Shown here piece by piece: positions 50,905 through 60,432 of a stretch of 64,000 bases of DNA. The position numbers and the translations under genes were made by a program. The DNA is from Microbispora sp. H13382. GTDB taxonomy: Bacteria; Actinomycetota; Actinomycetes; Streptosporangiales; Streptosporangiaceae. The notes beneath the pieces are model-generated. The model was given only the letters and a program-made list of their open reading frames with translations. It had not been told where the DNA came from and did no database searches. Numbering within the stretch: position 1 is the first letter of the stretch; each line of letters begins with the position of its first letter. The stretch lies in the NCBI RefSeq assembly GCF_014161445.1, contig NZ_JABBXA010000002.1, positions 124,001 through 188,000 of the forward strand. Reading direction: 5' to 3'.

Positions 50905-52341
50905 CTACGACAGGATTCCGGTGTCGCGGGCCCAGGCGAGCAGGGCGTCCCTCGCGGCCTCCTTGCCGATCAGGCCCTGGTCCATGCGGATCTCCAGCAT
51001 GTGCTTGTAGGCCCCGCCGACGACCGGGCCCGGCGGCACGCCGAGGATCTCCTGGATCTCGTTGCCGTCCAGCTCGGGCCGGATCTTGGCCAGCTCCTCC
51101 TCCTCGGCCAGCCGGGAGATGCGCTCCTCCAGCTGGTCGTAGGTCCGCGACAGGGCCTGCGCCTTGCGCTTGTTGCGGGTGGTGCAGTCGGCCCTGGTCA
51201 GCTTGTGCAGGCGTTCGAGGAGGTGTCCCGCGTCGCGGACGTAGCGGCGCACGGCGCTGTCGGTCCACTCCCCCGTCCCGTAGCCGTGGAAGCGCAGGTG
51301 CAGCTCCACGAGCTTGGACACGTCGGACACCACGTCCTTGGGGAACTTCAGCTCGGTGAGCCGCTTCTTGGCCATCTGCGCGCCGACCACCTCGTGGTGG
51401 TGGAACGACACCCGGCCGCCGGGCTCGTTGCGCCGGGTCTTCGGCTTGCCGATGTCGTGCAGCAGGGCGGCCCATCGCAGCACCCGGTCGGGGCCGGCCG
51501 TCTCCAGCCCGATCGCCTGCTCCAGCACGATCAGCGTGTGATCGTAGACGTCCTTGTGCCGGTGGTGCTCGTCGATCTCCAGCCGCAGCTTGGGCAGCTC
51601 CGGCAGAACGTGGGCGGCGAGCCCGGTATCCACCAGCAGCGCCAGCCCGGCCCTCGGGTACGCGCCGAGGATCAGCTTGTCGAGCTCCTCGCGGATGCGC
51701 TCGGCCGAGACGATCTCGATGCGGCCGGACATCGCGGTCATGGCCTCGACGACCTCGGGCGCGACCGTGAACCCGAGCTGACCGGCGAACCTCGCCGCGC
51801 GCAGCATCCGCAGCGGGTCGTCGTCGAACGACTGCTCGGGCCTGCCCGGTGTCCGCAGCGTCTTCGCGGCGAGGTCCGGCAGCCCGCCGTACGGGTCGGC
51901 GAACTCGTGCTGCGGCAGGCGTACGGCCATCGCGTTGACCGCGAAGTCGCGCCGGGCGAGGTCGCCGTCGAGCGAGTCGCCGTACATCACCTCGGGCTTG
52001 CGCGAGGCGGGGTCGTACGACTCGCTGCGGTAGGTCGTGATCTCCAGCAGCCACCCGCCCTTGCGCACGCCGACGGTGCCGAAGTCGATCCCGATCGTCC
52101 AGACGGCGTCCGCCCAGTCCTTGACGATCTCCAGCACCCGCTCGGGACGGGCGTCCGTGGTCAGGTCGAGGTCCTTGCTCGCACGGCCGAGGAGGACGTC
52201 GCGGACGGAGCCGCCGACCAGGGCCAGCTCGTGCCCCCGGGCCGAGAACAGCTCACCGAGCTCGTCGGCGACCGGGGCGATCCGGCGGAACAGTTCGTTC
52301 ACGGCGCGCTGCTGGCTGTCGCTCAGATTTGAAACGGACAA
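50905..52341 (-). CDS. cca: CCA tRNA nucleotidyltransferase
   Basis: A 478-residue class II enzyme that adds CCA to tRNA 3' ends, needed because neither tRNA gene here encodes CCA. The head has LVGGSVRDVLLGR and DLDLTT with the catalytic aspartates, followed by RRDFAVNAMA and a C-terminal HD domain (ALLHDIGKP). I set the start at TTG (LSVSNLSDSQQ), which matches family N-termini. The upstream in-frame GTG at 52434 would add 31 residues. Divergent from the YbaK gene. Confidence 0.93.
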   Translation of the reverse strand: MSVSNLSDSQQRAVNELFRRIAPVADELGELFSARGHELALVGGSVRDVLLGRASKDLDLTTDARPERVLEIVKDWADAVWTIGIDFGTVGVRKGGWLLEITTYRSESYDPASRKPEVMYGDSLDGDLARRDFAVNAMAVRLPQHEFADPYGGLPDLAAKTLRTPGRPEQSFDDDPLRMLRAARFAGQLGFTVAPEVVEAMTAMSGRIEIVSAERIREELDKLILGAYPRAGLALLVDTGLAAHVLPELPKLRLEIDEHHRHKDVYDHTLIVLEQAIGLETAGPDRVLRWAALLHDIGKPKTRRNEPGGRVSFHHHEVVGAQMAKKRLTELKFPKDVVSDVSKLVELHLRFHGYGTGEWTDSAVRRYVRDAGHLLERLHKLTRADCTTRNKRKAQALSRTYDQLEERISRLAEEEELAKIRPELDGNEIQEILGVPPGPVVGGAYKHMLEIRMDQGLIGKEAARDALLAWARDTGILS

Positions 52342-52483
52342 GGCTGGGTAGGTCCTTCGGTCACGGAACAGAAACTCTCCCCCGATGGCCAGGTGGTCGG
52401 GTGTCGCCCAGGGGGAGACACACCTAGCGATCACCAGGCCACGGACGGTTCGGGGGCGCTGGACGACGCAAGGAGCACCCGAG

Positions 52484-53020
52484 ATGAAAGACGCTCTCGC
52501 GATTCACCGCTGGCTCCTCGCCCACCAGATCCACCATGAGATCGTACGTCTTCCGCGCCCGTTGACATGCTCGGACGAGCTTCCCGAGGTGCTGGGGGTC
52601 ACTCCCGAGACGTGCCTGTGCGTGTCGCTGTTCGAGGTGTCGACGCGCGGACGGACACACGAGGTGGCCGTGGTGAGCGCGGTGAACTCCTGTCCCGGGC
52701 CGGCGGAGGTGGGCGCCGTCCTGCGCGCCCACAGGGTAACCCCCGCGTCCGCCTACACCGTGAACTCCGCGACCGATTACGCGCACGGCCTGGTCTGCCC
52801 GCTGTTGCTGCCCGACGATCTGACCGTTCTCGTGGACCAGCGGCTGATGGAGCGCATCGATCCCGACGAGGTCGTCCACACCGCGACCGGCGAGCGCCGG
52901 ACCGCGTTGCGGTTGCGCGCCATCCACCTGTTCGACCTGGTGGCGGCCAAGACCGTCGACCTGAGCACCGCCCAGAGGAGAGGTCTCGCGAGCCTGGTGA
53001 GTCCTATGCGGACGGCATAG
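52484..53020 (+). CDS. YbaK/EbsC-family aminoacyl-tRNA deacylase-like protein
   Basis: A 178-residue protein of the YbaK/ProRS-INS fold, whose relatives hydrolyse mischarged tRNA. MKDALAIHRWLLAHQIHHEIVRLP is the usual N-terminus. The catalytic lysine of true INS enzymes is not obvious. Divergence from the YbaK consensus suggests another role. AAGGAGCACCCGAG precedes the ATG. It ends 46 bp before DUF6049. Confidence 0.75.
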   Translation: MKDALAIHRWLLAHQIHHEIVRLPRPLTCSDELPEVLGVTPETCLCVSLFEVSTRGRTHEVAVVSAVNSCPGPAEVGAVLRAHRVTPASAYTVNSATDYAHGLVCPLLLPDDLTVLVDQRLMERIDPDEVVHTATGERRTALRLRAIHLFDLVAAKTVDLSTAQRRGLASLVSPMRTA

Positions 53021-53037
53021 GCCATAGCATTCTGGGC

Positions 53038-53070
53038 GTGCGCCGTACCTCACCGCCGGCCGGCACATGA
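53038..53070 (+). CDS. 10-codon leader ORF overlapping the DUF6049 start
   Basis: GTG CGC CGT ... ACA TGA encodes MRRTSPPAGT. A TAGCAT -10 box (53025-53030) ends 7 nt before the GTG, as for leaderless genes. The TGA overlaps the ATG of the DUF6049 gene (ATGA at 53067-53070). DUF6049 has no ribosome site of its own, so coupled translation is the simple explanation. Small size limits confidence. Confidence 0.5.
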   Translation: MRRTSPPAGT

Positions 53071-55304
53071 TCCGTAAGGCCGCGCTGCTGACATTGCTGA
53101 CCGCCCTGCTCGCATCCCCCGCGGGCATGGCCGGTACGGCTGTCGCGGCGCCTCCGGGTCGTGTCGCGGCGGCGGCTCCGGCCGATCCGCTCCTCGTGAG
53201 CGAGGTCACGCCGGAGGTCGTGCGCACCCCCGCCGCGCCCGTGACGGTCGCGGGAACCGTGTCCGGCACGCCGGGGTCCTCCGTACGGGTCGCCGTCCGC
53301 TACTCCCGGGGCCGGCCGTTCGCCTCCCGGACGGAGATGGCGGCCTACCTGGCCGAGCAGGGGTACGGGACCACCAACTGGAGCACCAGGATCCAGGCCA
53401 CGCCGCTCGACCAGTCGGGGAAGCTCCCCTTCCGGTTCACCGTGACCCCTCAGGAGCTGGGCCTGCCCCGGCCGGGGGTCTACCCCTTCGAGGTCGAGGT
53501 GACCGACGCGGCGACCGGCCAGCGGCTCGGGATCGAGAGGACCTTCCTGACGTACGCCCCCAAGGGCGAGCAGATCCCCACGGTCAAGCTGGCCGTCGCC
53601 CTGCCGCTCGTGGACCGGCCCCACCGGGCCGACGACGCGACGTTCATGGACGACGACCTGTCCGGCTCGCTCGCGTCCGGCCGCCTGGCGTCGCTGCTCC
53701 AGACCGCGCAGGACACCGGCGACGGCGTGACCTGGTTCGTGGACCCCGCCCTGCTCGACGACGTCCGCGTCCTGTCCTCCGGCCCCCGGAGCGTGAAGGG
53801 CACGCGCAAAGCCGCCGACCCCGCCGCCGGCCAGTGGCTTAACGGACTGCGCAGCGCGCTGACGGACAAGACCGTCGTCGCCACGCCGTACGGCGACCCG
53901 GACGTGGCCGCGCTGGTTCACCACGGCCTCGACAAGCAGGCCGCGGCGTCCGTACAGCGCGGGGCCGCGCTCGCGACCGAACTGCTCGGCCGGGAGATCC
54001 GCGGCACGACCGCGTGGCCGGCCGGCGGCAAGATCGACCGCGACGCGGTGGACGAACTGGCGATGTCGGGCGTCACATCCGTGCTGCTGTCGGGGGACGC
54101 GCTGCCGCCGCGGGCCGCCACGCAGGACGGGCAGCCCGTCCTCCCCCCGGCGCCGACCACTCCCGACGCCGCGGCCAGGCTCGACACCGTCGCGGAGAAC
54201 CCGGTCACCGCGCTGCTCGCCGACCCCACGCTCAGCACGCTCCTCGGCGGGGACGTGTCCGCTCCCGGGACCGCGATGCTCGCGCGGCAGCGGTTCCTCG
54301 CCGAGACCGCGATGATCGCCTTCGAGCAGCAGAGCCAGCGGACCGGCCAGTTCGGCCAGTTCGGGCAGGTCGGCCAGACCGGCCAGACCGGGCAGGACAC
54401 GACGGCGAAGACGGCCTCCCGCACAGTGATCGCGGCGCCCGAGTCGCACCTCTGGACCCCCGACCCGGCGTTCGTCTCCGGCCTCCTGCAGGCCGCCTCC
54501 GCCGCTCCCTGGCTGCGCATGACCTCGCTCGACTCGGTCAAACCCGGCCGGGCGGGAACGCCGCGCGGCGACCTGACCTACACCGATCGCGACCGCCAGG
54601 CCGAGCTGAGCCGCTCCTACCTGGCCACCGTACGGAAGCTGGAGCGCAAGGCCGACGCCGTGGCCACCGTCACGGAGGAGCACACGGACGTCTTCCACAC
54701 GGCCATACTCCGGCTGGCCTCCGCCTCCTGGCGAGGCGACGGCAAGCGGGCGGTCTCCTTCGCCGGCCAGGTGCAGAAGGCGATCGACGACCGCATCGGC
54801 CATGTGTCCGTGCTCGACACCCCGCGCGCCGTCGCGGGCAGCAACGGCCAGGTCCCGGTGAGCGTGGCCAACAACCTGGACAAGGACATCCAGATCAAGG
54901 TCCGGGTCACCTCGGCCAGCAAGTCACGGCTCGCGATCGACCGTCCCGGAGGGGTCTACGTGACCCCCACCACCAGGATCCTCGCGGGGCGCAGCCAGCT
55001 CGTGAACGTGCCGGTGATCGTCCGCAACGAGGGCGGCGACGCGAGCATCTCCGTGCAGCTGCTGACCGACGCGGACGAGAAGTACGGCAGCGCGGTGCGC
55101 GTCGTCGTGCGCGCGACCGGCTACACCGGCATCGCCCTCGTCATCGTGGGTGCGGCCGTGGTCATCATGCTGGCCGCCGTGGTGATGCGCGTCCTGCGCC
55201 GCAGGTCGCGCAAGGCGTTCCCGTTCGACGGGCCGAGGGACGAGGAGGGCCCGCCCGGGGACCGGCCGGGAGCCGTCCCGGCCGAGCGCACCCAGTCACC
55301 GTAG
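53067..55304 (+). CDS. DUF6049 secreted/membrane-anchored protein
   Basis: A 745-residue protein next to murJ in actinobacteria (like Rv3909). A signal peptide (about 1-28, ending AVAA) is followed by beta-sandwich modules (VRTPAAPVTVAGTVSG), a low-complexity GQx repeat at 427-444, further domains, one membrane helix near the C-terminus (about 692-714; GIALVIVGAAVVIMLAAVVM) and a basic/acidic cytoplasmic tail. Most of it is outside the cell. Function is unknown; linkage to murJ suggests envelope assembly. No ribosome site precedes the ATG; it appears coupled to a 10-codon leader ORF. Confidence 0.87.
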   Translation: MIRKAALLTLLTALLASPAGMAGTAVAAPPGRVAAAAPADPLLVSEVTPEVVRTPAAPVTVAGTVSGTPGSSVRVAVRYSRGRPFASRTEMAAYLAEQGYGTTNWSTRIQATPLDQSGKLPFRFTVTPQELGLPRPGVYPFEVEVTDAATGQRLGIERTFLTYAPKGEQIPTVKLAVALPLVDRPHRADDATFMDDDLSGSLASGRLASLLQTAQDTGDGVTWFVDPALLDDVRVLSSGPRSVKGTRKAADPAAGQWLNGLRSALTDKTVVATPYGDPDVAALVHHGLDKQAAASVQRGAALATELLGREIRGTTAWPAGGKIDRDAVDELAMSGVTSVLLSGDALPPRAATQDGQPVLPPAPTTPDAAARLDTVAENPVTALLADPTLSTLLGGDVSAPGTAMLARQRFLAETAMIAFEQQSQRTGQFGQFGQVGQTGQTGQDTTAKTASRTVIAAPESHLWTPDPAFVSGLLQAASAAPWLRMTSLDSVKPGRAGTPRGDLTYTDRDRQAELSRSYLATVRKLERKADAVATVTEEHTDVFHTAILRLASASWRGDGKRAVSFAGQVQKAIDDRIGHVSVLDTPRAVAGSNGQVPVSVANNLDKDIQIKVRVTSASKSRLAIDRPGGVYVTPTTRILAGRSQLVNVPVIVRNEGGDASISVQLLTDADEKYGSAVRVVVRATGYTGIALVIVGAAVVIMLAAVVMRVLRRRSRKAFPFDGPRDEEGPPGDRPGAVPAERTQSP
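54345..54398 (+). repeat. six 9-bp repeats encoding Gly-Gln-X
   Basis: Six consecutive GGsCAGnnC units encode GQF GQF GQV GQT GQT GQD (residues 427-444 of DUF6049). The unit length keeps frame. It looks like a slippage-prone linker. Confidence 0.85.
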
Positions 55305-55339
55305 TTGGGACCATCCGGAGGAAGGCGGCCAGGAACACC

Positions 55340-56938
55340 ATGAGCAGGATGCTGCGGGCCAGCGCGATCATGGCGGCCGGGACGATGGTCTCGCGGCTCA
55401 CCGGCTTCGTCCGTACGGCGATGCTCGCCGCCGCCATCGGGACGTTCGCCCTGGGCGACGCCTACAACGCGGCCTACATGATCCCGTACATCCTGCTGGA
55501 CCTGCTGCTCCAGGGCGTGCTGAGCAGCGTGATCGTGCCGGTGATCGTCCGGGCGCAGCGGCGCGACCCGGACGGGGGCCAGGCGTTCGAACAGCGGCTG
55601 ATGACGCTGGCGGTGATCGTGCTGACGGCCGTCGCGCTCGTCGGCGTGCTGCTGGCCCGGCCGATCATGGACCTCTACACGGCCTCGAACTGGTCCGAGC
55701 ACAAGGTCGAGGTGGCCGCCACGCTGGCCAGGTACATGCTCCCCCAGATCGCGTTCTTCGGGATCGGCTCGCTGGCCGGGGCGATCCTCAACACGCGGGA
55801 CAGGTTCGCCGCTCCGATGTGGGCGCCGGTGCTCAACAACCTCGTGGTCATGGGAGTCCTGGCCGCCTACTACGCCGTCGCGTCGTCCGACATCGACAAG
55901 GTGAGCGATCGCGACCTCTCGCTGCTCGGTCTCGGCACGACCGGCGGCATCGTGGCGCAGGCGGCAGTTCTGATCATCGCGCTGCACCGGGCGGGCTTCC
56001 GGTTCCGTCCCCGTCTCGGGCTGCGCGGCTCGGGGCTGGGAGAGGCGGCCAGGGCCGCCGTGTGGACGTTCGCCTACACCGGCATCACGCAGATCGGTTT
56101 CTGGGTCACCACCAAGCTCGCGACCGGTGCGGGCGCACGGGCCCCCGGCGCCGGCAACAGCGCGTGGGCGTACGCGTTCCAGCTCTTCCAGCTCCCGTAC
56201 GGGATCATCGCGGTCTCGGTGATCACGGCGATGCTGCCGAGGATGAGCAGGCACGTCGCCGACGGCGAGCTGGACTCGGTGCGCACGGAGTTCGCCTCGG
56301 CGGTGCGGCTGGTCTCGTCCGTCATCGTCCCCGCGGGACTGCTGCTGATGGTCCTCGGCCCGTCGGTCACCACGCTGATCTTCTCGTGGGGCCGCATGAC
56401 CACGACCGACGCGATCTACATCGGCCACGTGCTGCAGGTGTTCGGCGTCGCGCTCGTGCCGTTCTCGATCTTCCAGCTCCTGCTGCGGGTCTTCTACAGC
56501 TTCGGCGACACCCGCACCCCTGCGATCATGGCGGGGGTGAACGTGGCGATCAACGCGACGCTCAGCCTGGTCGCCTACTTCACGCTTCCCGACCGGTACG
56601 TCATCATCGGGCTGGCGTTCGCCTACCTGATCACGTACGTCGTGCTCTGCGTCGTCGCGTGGGTGCTGGCGAGCCGGAAGGTCGGCGGGCTCGACGGCCG
56701 TGAGGTCACCGCCGGACTCGGCCGGATGTACGCGGCGGCGATCCCGGCCGCCGCGCTGGCGCTGGCGGTCCTGTGGCTGGCCAGGGAGCTCACCTCGATC
56801 ACCGCGGTGAGCTCGGCCGTGGTGCTCGCGGTGGGCGGCGGCGCGGGGCTGCTGCTGTACATGGTGGCCGCGCACCGGCTGCGGGTGCCCGAGGTCCGCT
56901 CCATCATTGGACTTGTCGCAAGCCGGGTAGGACGGTAA
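55340..56938 (+). CDS. murJ: lipid II flippase MurJ
   Basis: A 532-residue MviN/MurJ flippase with 14 predicted helices: ASAIMAAGTMVSRLTGFVRTAMLAA at the start, GVLSSVIVPVI and FYSFGDTRTPAI as family motifs. It moves lipid II across the membrane. It ends at the flippase; the pseudokinase and outer domain fused to M. tuberculosis MviN are a separate gene downstream. The start MSRMLRAS has AGGA at 5 nt; upstream in-frame codons are possible. Confidence 0.95.
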   Translation: MSRMLRASAIMAAGTMVSRLTGFVRTAMLAAAIGTFALGDAYNAAYMIPYILLDLLLQGVLSSVIVPVIVRAQRRDPDGGQAFEQRLMTLAVIVLTAVALVGVLLARPIMDLYTASNWSEHKVEVAATLARYMLPQIAFFGIGSLAGAILNTRDRFAAPMWAPVLNNLVVMGVLAAYYAVASSDIDKVSDRDLSLLGLGTTGGIVAQAAVLIIALHRAGFRFRPRLGLRGSGLGEAARAAVWTFAYTGITQIGFWVTTKLATGAGARAPGAGNSAWAYAFQLFQLPYGIIAVSVITAMLPRMSRHVADGELDSVRTEFASAVRLVSSVIVPAGLLLMVLGPSVTTLIFSWGRMTTTDAIYIGHVLQVFGVALVPFSIFQLLLRVFYSFGDTRTPAIMAGVNVAINATLSLVAYFTLPDRYVIIGLAFAYLITYVVLCVVAWVLASRKVGGLDGREVTAGLGRMYAAAIPAAALALAVLWLARELTSITAVSSAVVLAVGGGAGLLLYMVAAHRLRVPEVRSIIGLVASRVGR

Positions 56939-57211
56939 GAGTCCTCAAGAACGACCGGCGACTGGAAGGTAACCCAGAAGTCCGATTCGGACGTTTTCCA
57001 TCGGGAAGGCGGGCACAAGCGGCACGGCACTAGCATGGTGCGCCAGGGAGTGCGTCCCGCAGATCTTGCCCAACCGGTGGAGGCGGCAGGCAGGAGGGTC
57101 TCAGGGACGCGATCTGGAGTATCGGACCGGCGAGCGGAAGCGGGAAGGCGTGGGCGGAACCACCCGGCATCGGCTGATGCATGCCGACGGGCCGCGGAGC
57201 GGGGCGGCCGT

Positions 57212-58717
57212 ATGAGCATGTCCACAGTCGAACCGGGGACCCGGCTGGCGGATCGGTTCCGCCTCGAGGACCGGGTGCACGAGTCCGGCGGCGCGACCCT
57301 GTGGAAGGCCCTGGACGAGATCCTCGCCCGGCCGGTGGCGGTCCACACGTTCACGCCCGACTTCCCCCGGGTCCAGGAGGTGGTCACCGCCGCCCGCCTG
57401 GCGAGCCGCCTGACCGACCCCCGCCTCACCCAGGTCTTCGACGCGGCCGACGAGGACGGCACCGCGTACGTCGTGAGCGAGTGGGTGAGCGGAGACTCGC
57501 TCCTCGACCTGCTGGAGAGCGGGCCGATCGAGCCCGAGCGCGGCGCGGCCCTGGTCGCCGAGGCCGCCGAGGCCCTGGCACACGCGCACGCGGCCGGCCT
57601 CACCCACCTGCACCTCACCCCCGGCCGCCTGGTCTGGACGAGCGGCAGCACGGTCAAGCTCCTCGGACTCGCCGTCGACGCCGCGATCCTCGACCTGAGC
57701 AGCGACGAGCCCGCCCGGGAGGACGCCGAGGGGCTGGGCCGGCTGCTCTACGCGGCGCTGACCGGCCATTGGCCCGGCGACTCCGACTGCGGGCTGCCCG
57801 CGGCGCCGCTGGACGACGGCAAGGTCTGCACACCACGGCAGGTCACCGCGGGAGTTCCCGGCTATCTGGACGCCATCACCTGCCGCGCGCTGCTGCAGGA
57901 GCCGCGACGAGGTCATCCGCCGCTGGCCACCCCGGCCGACGTGGCCGAGGCCCTCGCCGAGGTGCCCCGCCCCGCGCCGGCCCCCGTCACCACCGCGCCG
58001 CCCGCGCTGAACCTGCGCAGCGAGGCGCCGGATGGGCCGGCGATGTCGACCATGCCGCCGCGCATGCCGTCCCACCAGATGACGATGGTCCCTCCGCCGC
58101 GCCCGCAGACGGGCACCGCGAGCAAGATCCTGCTGACCGTCATCGTCCTGCTCGTGATGGCCGCCGTCGGCGTGGGCGCCTGGACCGTGGGCAAGAACCT
58201 CGGCAACACCCCGAGGGGAGTGGCCCAGTCGGACGCCGCGCGGCCCCCGTCCCCCTCGCTCAAGCCGGTCACGGTCAAGGCGGTGAGCGCGGCGGGGTTC
58301 GACCCCCTCGGTTCCGACCGCGCCGAGAAGCCGGAGATCGCCCCGCTCGCCATCGACGGCAAGCCGTCCACCGACTGGCACACCGACAGCTACAGCAGCG
58401 CCGACCTGGGACGGCTCAAGGACGGCGTCGGGCTCATCCTCGACATGGGCAAGCCGGTCCCCATCGCCGACGTGGTCGTCTCCCTGGGCAACGGAGGCGG
58501 CGCGACGGTGCAGCTCAAGGTGGGCGACGCGGCGGAGCTGTCCTCGTTGAAGACCGTGGCGGAGAAGAAGGGCGCGTCGGGTTCGGTGACGCTCACTCCG
58601 GAAAAGGCCACCACAGGCCAGTACGTTTTGATCTGGTTCACCCGACTTCCCCCCTACAACGGGCAGTATCGTGGCACTATCTACGAGGTAACGGTGCACT
58701 CCCCCGGATCGGCATAG
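57212..58717 (+). CDS. membrane pseudokinase (MviN-linked)
   Basis: A 501-residue protein: kinase-like domain (1-255), Pro-rich linker, one membrane helix (about 305-327) and an outer discoidin-like domain (PLAIDGKPSTDWHTDSYSS, GLILDMGKPVPIADVVVSLG). Catalysis is lost: VAVH replaces VAIK (H45), HLH replaces HRD (132-134), and the DFG position reads LGL. This matches the pseudokinase fused to M. tuberculosis MviN, which when phosphorylated by PknB recruits FhaA; here it is a separate gene 273 bp after murJ. Two starts (MSMST or MST) are possible. It lies 9 bp before sigM. Confidence 0.88.
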   Translation: MSMSTVEPGTRLADRFRLEDRVHESGGATLWKALDEILARPVAVHTFTPDFPRVQEVVTAARLASRLTDPRLTQVFDAADEDGTAYVVSEWVSGDSLLDLLESGPIEPERGAALVAEAAEALAHAHAAGLTHLHLTPGRLVWTSGSTVKLLGLAVDAAILDLSSDEPAREDAEGLGRLLYAALTGHWPGDSDCGLPAAPLDDGKVCTPRQVTAGVPGYLDAITCRALLQEPRRGHPPLATPADVAEALAEVPRPAPAPVTTAPPALNLRSEAPDGPAMSTMPPRMPSHQMTMVPPPRPQTGTASKILLTVIVLLVMAAVGVGAWTVGKNLGNTPRGVAQSDAARPPSPSLKPVTVKAVSAAGFDPLGSDRAEKPEIAPLAIDGKPSTDWHTDSYSSADLGRLKDGVGLILDMGKPVPIADVVVSLGNGGGATVQLKVGDAAELSSLKTVAEKKGASGSVTLTPEKATTGQYVLIWFTRLPPYNGQYRGTIYEVTVHSPGSA

Positions 58718-58726
58718 CAGGGACTT

Positions 58727-59368
58727 GTGAACTCCCCACCAGACAATCCCCCGACGGCTGAGCATGCGCGCCGCGCGATGTCCGATGCCGATCTGCTGAC
58801 CCGCCATCTCGGCGGTGACCCTCACGCGTTCAGCGAGATCGTCAGGCGGCACCGCGACCGGATGTGGGCGGTCGCCCTGCGTACGCTCGGCGATCCCGAC
58901 GAGGCGGCCGACGCGGTCCAGGACGCTTTCGTCTCGGCGTACCGTAAGGCGGACAGCTTCCGCGGCGAGGCGGCGGTCACGACGTGGCTCCACCGCATCG
59001 TGGTCAACGCCTGTCTCGACCGCATGCGCCGCAAGTCGGTGCGCCCGATCGCCGACGACGAGCTCATCGAGGCCGCGGAGCGCGAGACCCCGGCCACCGA
59101 CCACGCGGGCGAGCGCGAGGTCTCCCTGGAGGTCACGGCGGCGCTGAAGCTGCTGCCGCCCGACCAGAGGGCGGCTCTCGTGCTGGTCGACATGATGGGG
59201 TACGCGGTGGACGACGCGGCGGCGGTGCTCGGGGTCCCCCCGGGCACGGTGAAGAGCCGCTGTGCGCGGGGCCGCGCGAAACTCGCCCCGATTCTTTCGC
59301 ATCTACGGAACCGATCTGACCTCACTCGCGTCTCATCCGGGAAGGGAGCAGAACTTCGTGACGGGTGA
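58727..59368 (+). CDS. sigM: ECF sigma factor SigM
   Basis: A 213-residue sigma-70 ECF factor with region 2 (DADLLTRHLGGDPHAFSEIVRRHRDRMWAVA; DEAADAVQDAFVSAYRKADSF) and region 4 (LKLLPPDQRAALVLVDMMGY, VPPGTVKSRCARGRAKL). The GTG start is followed by a Pro-rich extension; an ATG at MSDADLL is an alternative. It overlaps its anti-sigma gene by 11 bp. The order murJ-sigM-anti-sigma-trxB-trxA is conserved in actinobacteria. Confidence 0.93.
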   Translation: MNSPPDNPPTAEHARRAMSDADLLTRHLGGDPHAFSEIVRRHRDRMWAVALRTLGDPDEAADAVQDAFVSAYRKADSFRGEAAVTTWLHRIVVNACLDRMRRKSVRPIADDELIEAAERETPATDHAGEREVSLEVTAALKLLPPDQRAALVLVDMMGYAVDDAAAVLGVPPGTVKSRCARGRAKLAPILSHLRNRSDLTRVSSGKGAELRDG

Positions 59369-60281
59369 CACGCACTACGACCTGGAGGTTCTCGCCGAGC
59401 TGGCGGAGGGTCTCCTCGACGACACGACGGCCCGGCGGGTCCGCGAGCATCTCGCGGTCTGCGACCCCTGCGGGGAGAGTCTTGCCGACCTGGCCGCGGT
59501 CCGCGAGGTCCTGGCGGCGATGCCGGTGCCTGCGATGCCTCTGGGCGTCGCCAGGCGCATAGACCGGGCGCTGGCCGCCGAGGCTCCGGACTGGGACCGC
59601 ATCATGCGGGACGCCCCCTGGGACAGCGCTCCGCTGGAGAGCGTTCCGTGGGAGACGGTCGAGCCTCTGGTCGAAACCACGGTGGCCGATTCCGTGGAGC
59701 CGGAGCGCGAGCCCGCGCCGGTCGCTCCACTGGGAGTCGTCGCCGACGACGGCACGATCCGGCCGGCCAGGCGCCGCTCCGGGACGCGTACGACGGGCGG
59801 GAAGGCGTCCAGACGGCGCGCTTGGGCCATGCCTGCCGTGGCCGCCGCGGCCGCGGCCGTGGTGATCGGCAGCGGTGGTCTCGCCACCGGCCTGCTCTCG
59901 CTCGGCGACTCGCCGTCGCAGCAGGTGGTGAGCCAGGGCGAGCCCGGCCAGAGCCCGGCCAAGGTCCAGGCGCTGACCTACTCGACCTACGCCAGCGGCC
60001 ACAACTACACCAGCCGGGAGCTGCGCGGGCCGCTGCTGGGGTATTTCGGCGTGGCGCCCGGCTCGGGCACCAACGAAGACGAGGACCTCGACACCTGCGT
60101 CAAGCGGTTCTCGAACGAGCTCGACCGCACGCCGATCGGCGTAGACAAGGCCCTCTACAACGGCAACGAGGCCACCATCATGGCGTTCTGGGAGGACAAG
60201 AGCATGAACGCCGTCCGGGTGGTCGTCGTGGACTCCGGGTGCCGCAAGCTGCGCCCCGAGGGTCTGGCCAGCTGGAAGTGA
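59358..60281 (+). CDS. anti-sigma factor with zinc finger
   Basis: A 307-residue protein. The N-terminal zinc-binding anti-sigma domain has H31-x3-C35-x2-C38 ([10 protein letters not shown]). A variable middle leads to one membrane helix (about 158-178; [23 protein letters not shown]) and an outer domain. It should hold SigM at the membrane until a redox or envelope signal arrives. The GTG lies inside the end of sigM, after GGGAG. A strong terminator follows. Confidence 0.9.
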   Translation: MTGDTHYDLEVLAELAEGLLDDTTARRVREHLAVCDPCGESLADLAAVREVLAAMPVPAMPLGVARRIDRALAAEAPDWDRIMRDAPWDSAPLESVPWETVEPLVETTVADSVEPEREPAPVAPLGVVADDGTIRPARRRSGTRTTGGKASRRRAWAMPAVAAAAAAVVIGSGGLATGLLSLGDSPSQQVVSQGEPGQSPAKVQALTYSTYASGHNYTSRELRGPLLGYFGVAPGSGTNEDEDLDTCVKRFSNELDRTPIGVDKALYNGNEATIMAFWEDKSMNAVRVVVVDSGCRKLRPEGLASWK

Positions 60282-60310
60282 CCACACGGCGAGAGCCGTA
60301 CCATCAGCAG

Positions 60311-60347
60311 TGACGAAGCCCCCCGCGACCTCCGGGGGGCTTCGTCA
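60311..60347 (+). terminator. strong terminator after the sigM operon
   Basis: TGACGAAGCCCCCCG and CGGGGGGCTTCGTCA pair over 15 bp around a 7-nt loop. It separates the sigM operon from trxB. Confidence 0.9.
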
Positions 60348-60432
60348 TGGCAGGGGTCGGCCCGGGAATGACCGGGGCCTAGGATCTGTTGACGGCACTG
60401 CATATCCACCGGGATCGAAGAAGGCGGGTCCG

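Noticed and set aside
52873-52881. A DnaA-box-like 9-mer inside the YbaK gene
   Set aside because: It is a single coding copy with ordinary codons, expected by chance at this base composition.
54345-54398. CRISPR-like short repeats
   Set aside because: The 9-bp units are contiguous, in frame and coding (Gly-Gln-X), with no spacers. No CRISPR array or cas gene was seen.
56939-57211. An ECF-type (SigM) promoter before the pseudokinase gene
   Set aside because: AAC and CGTT elements exist but the spacing (about 18 bp) and flanks are not convincing. Autoregulation by SigM remains possible.
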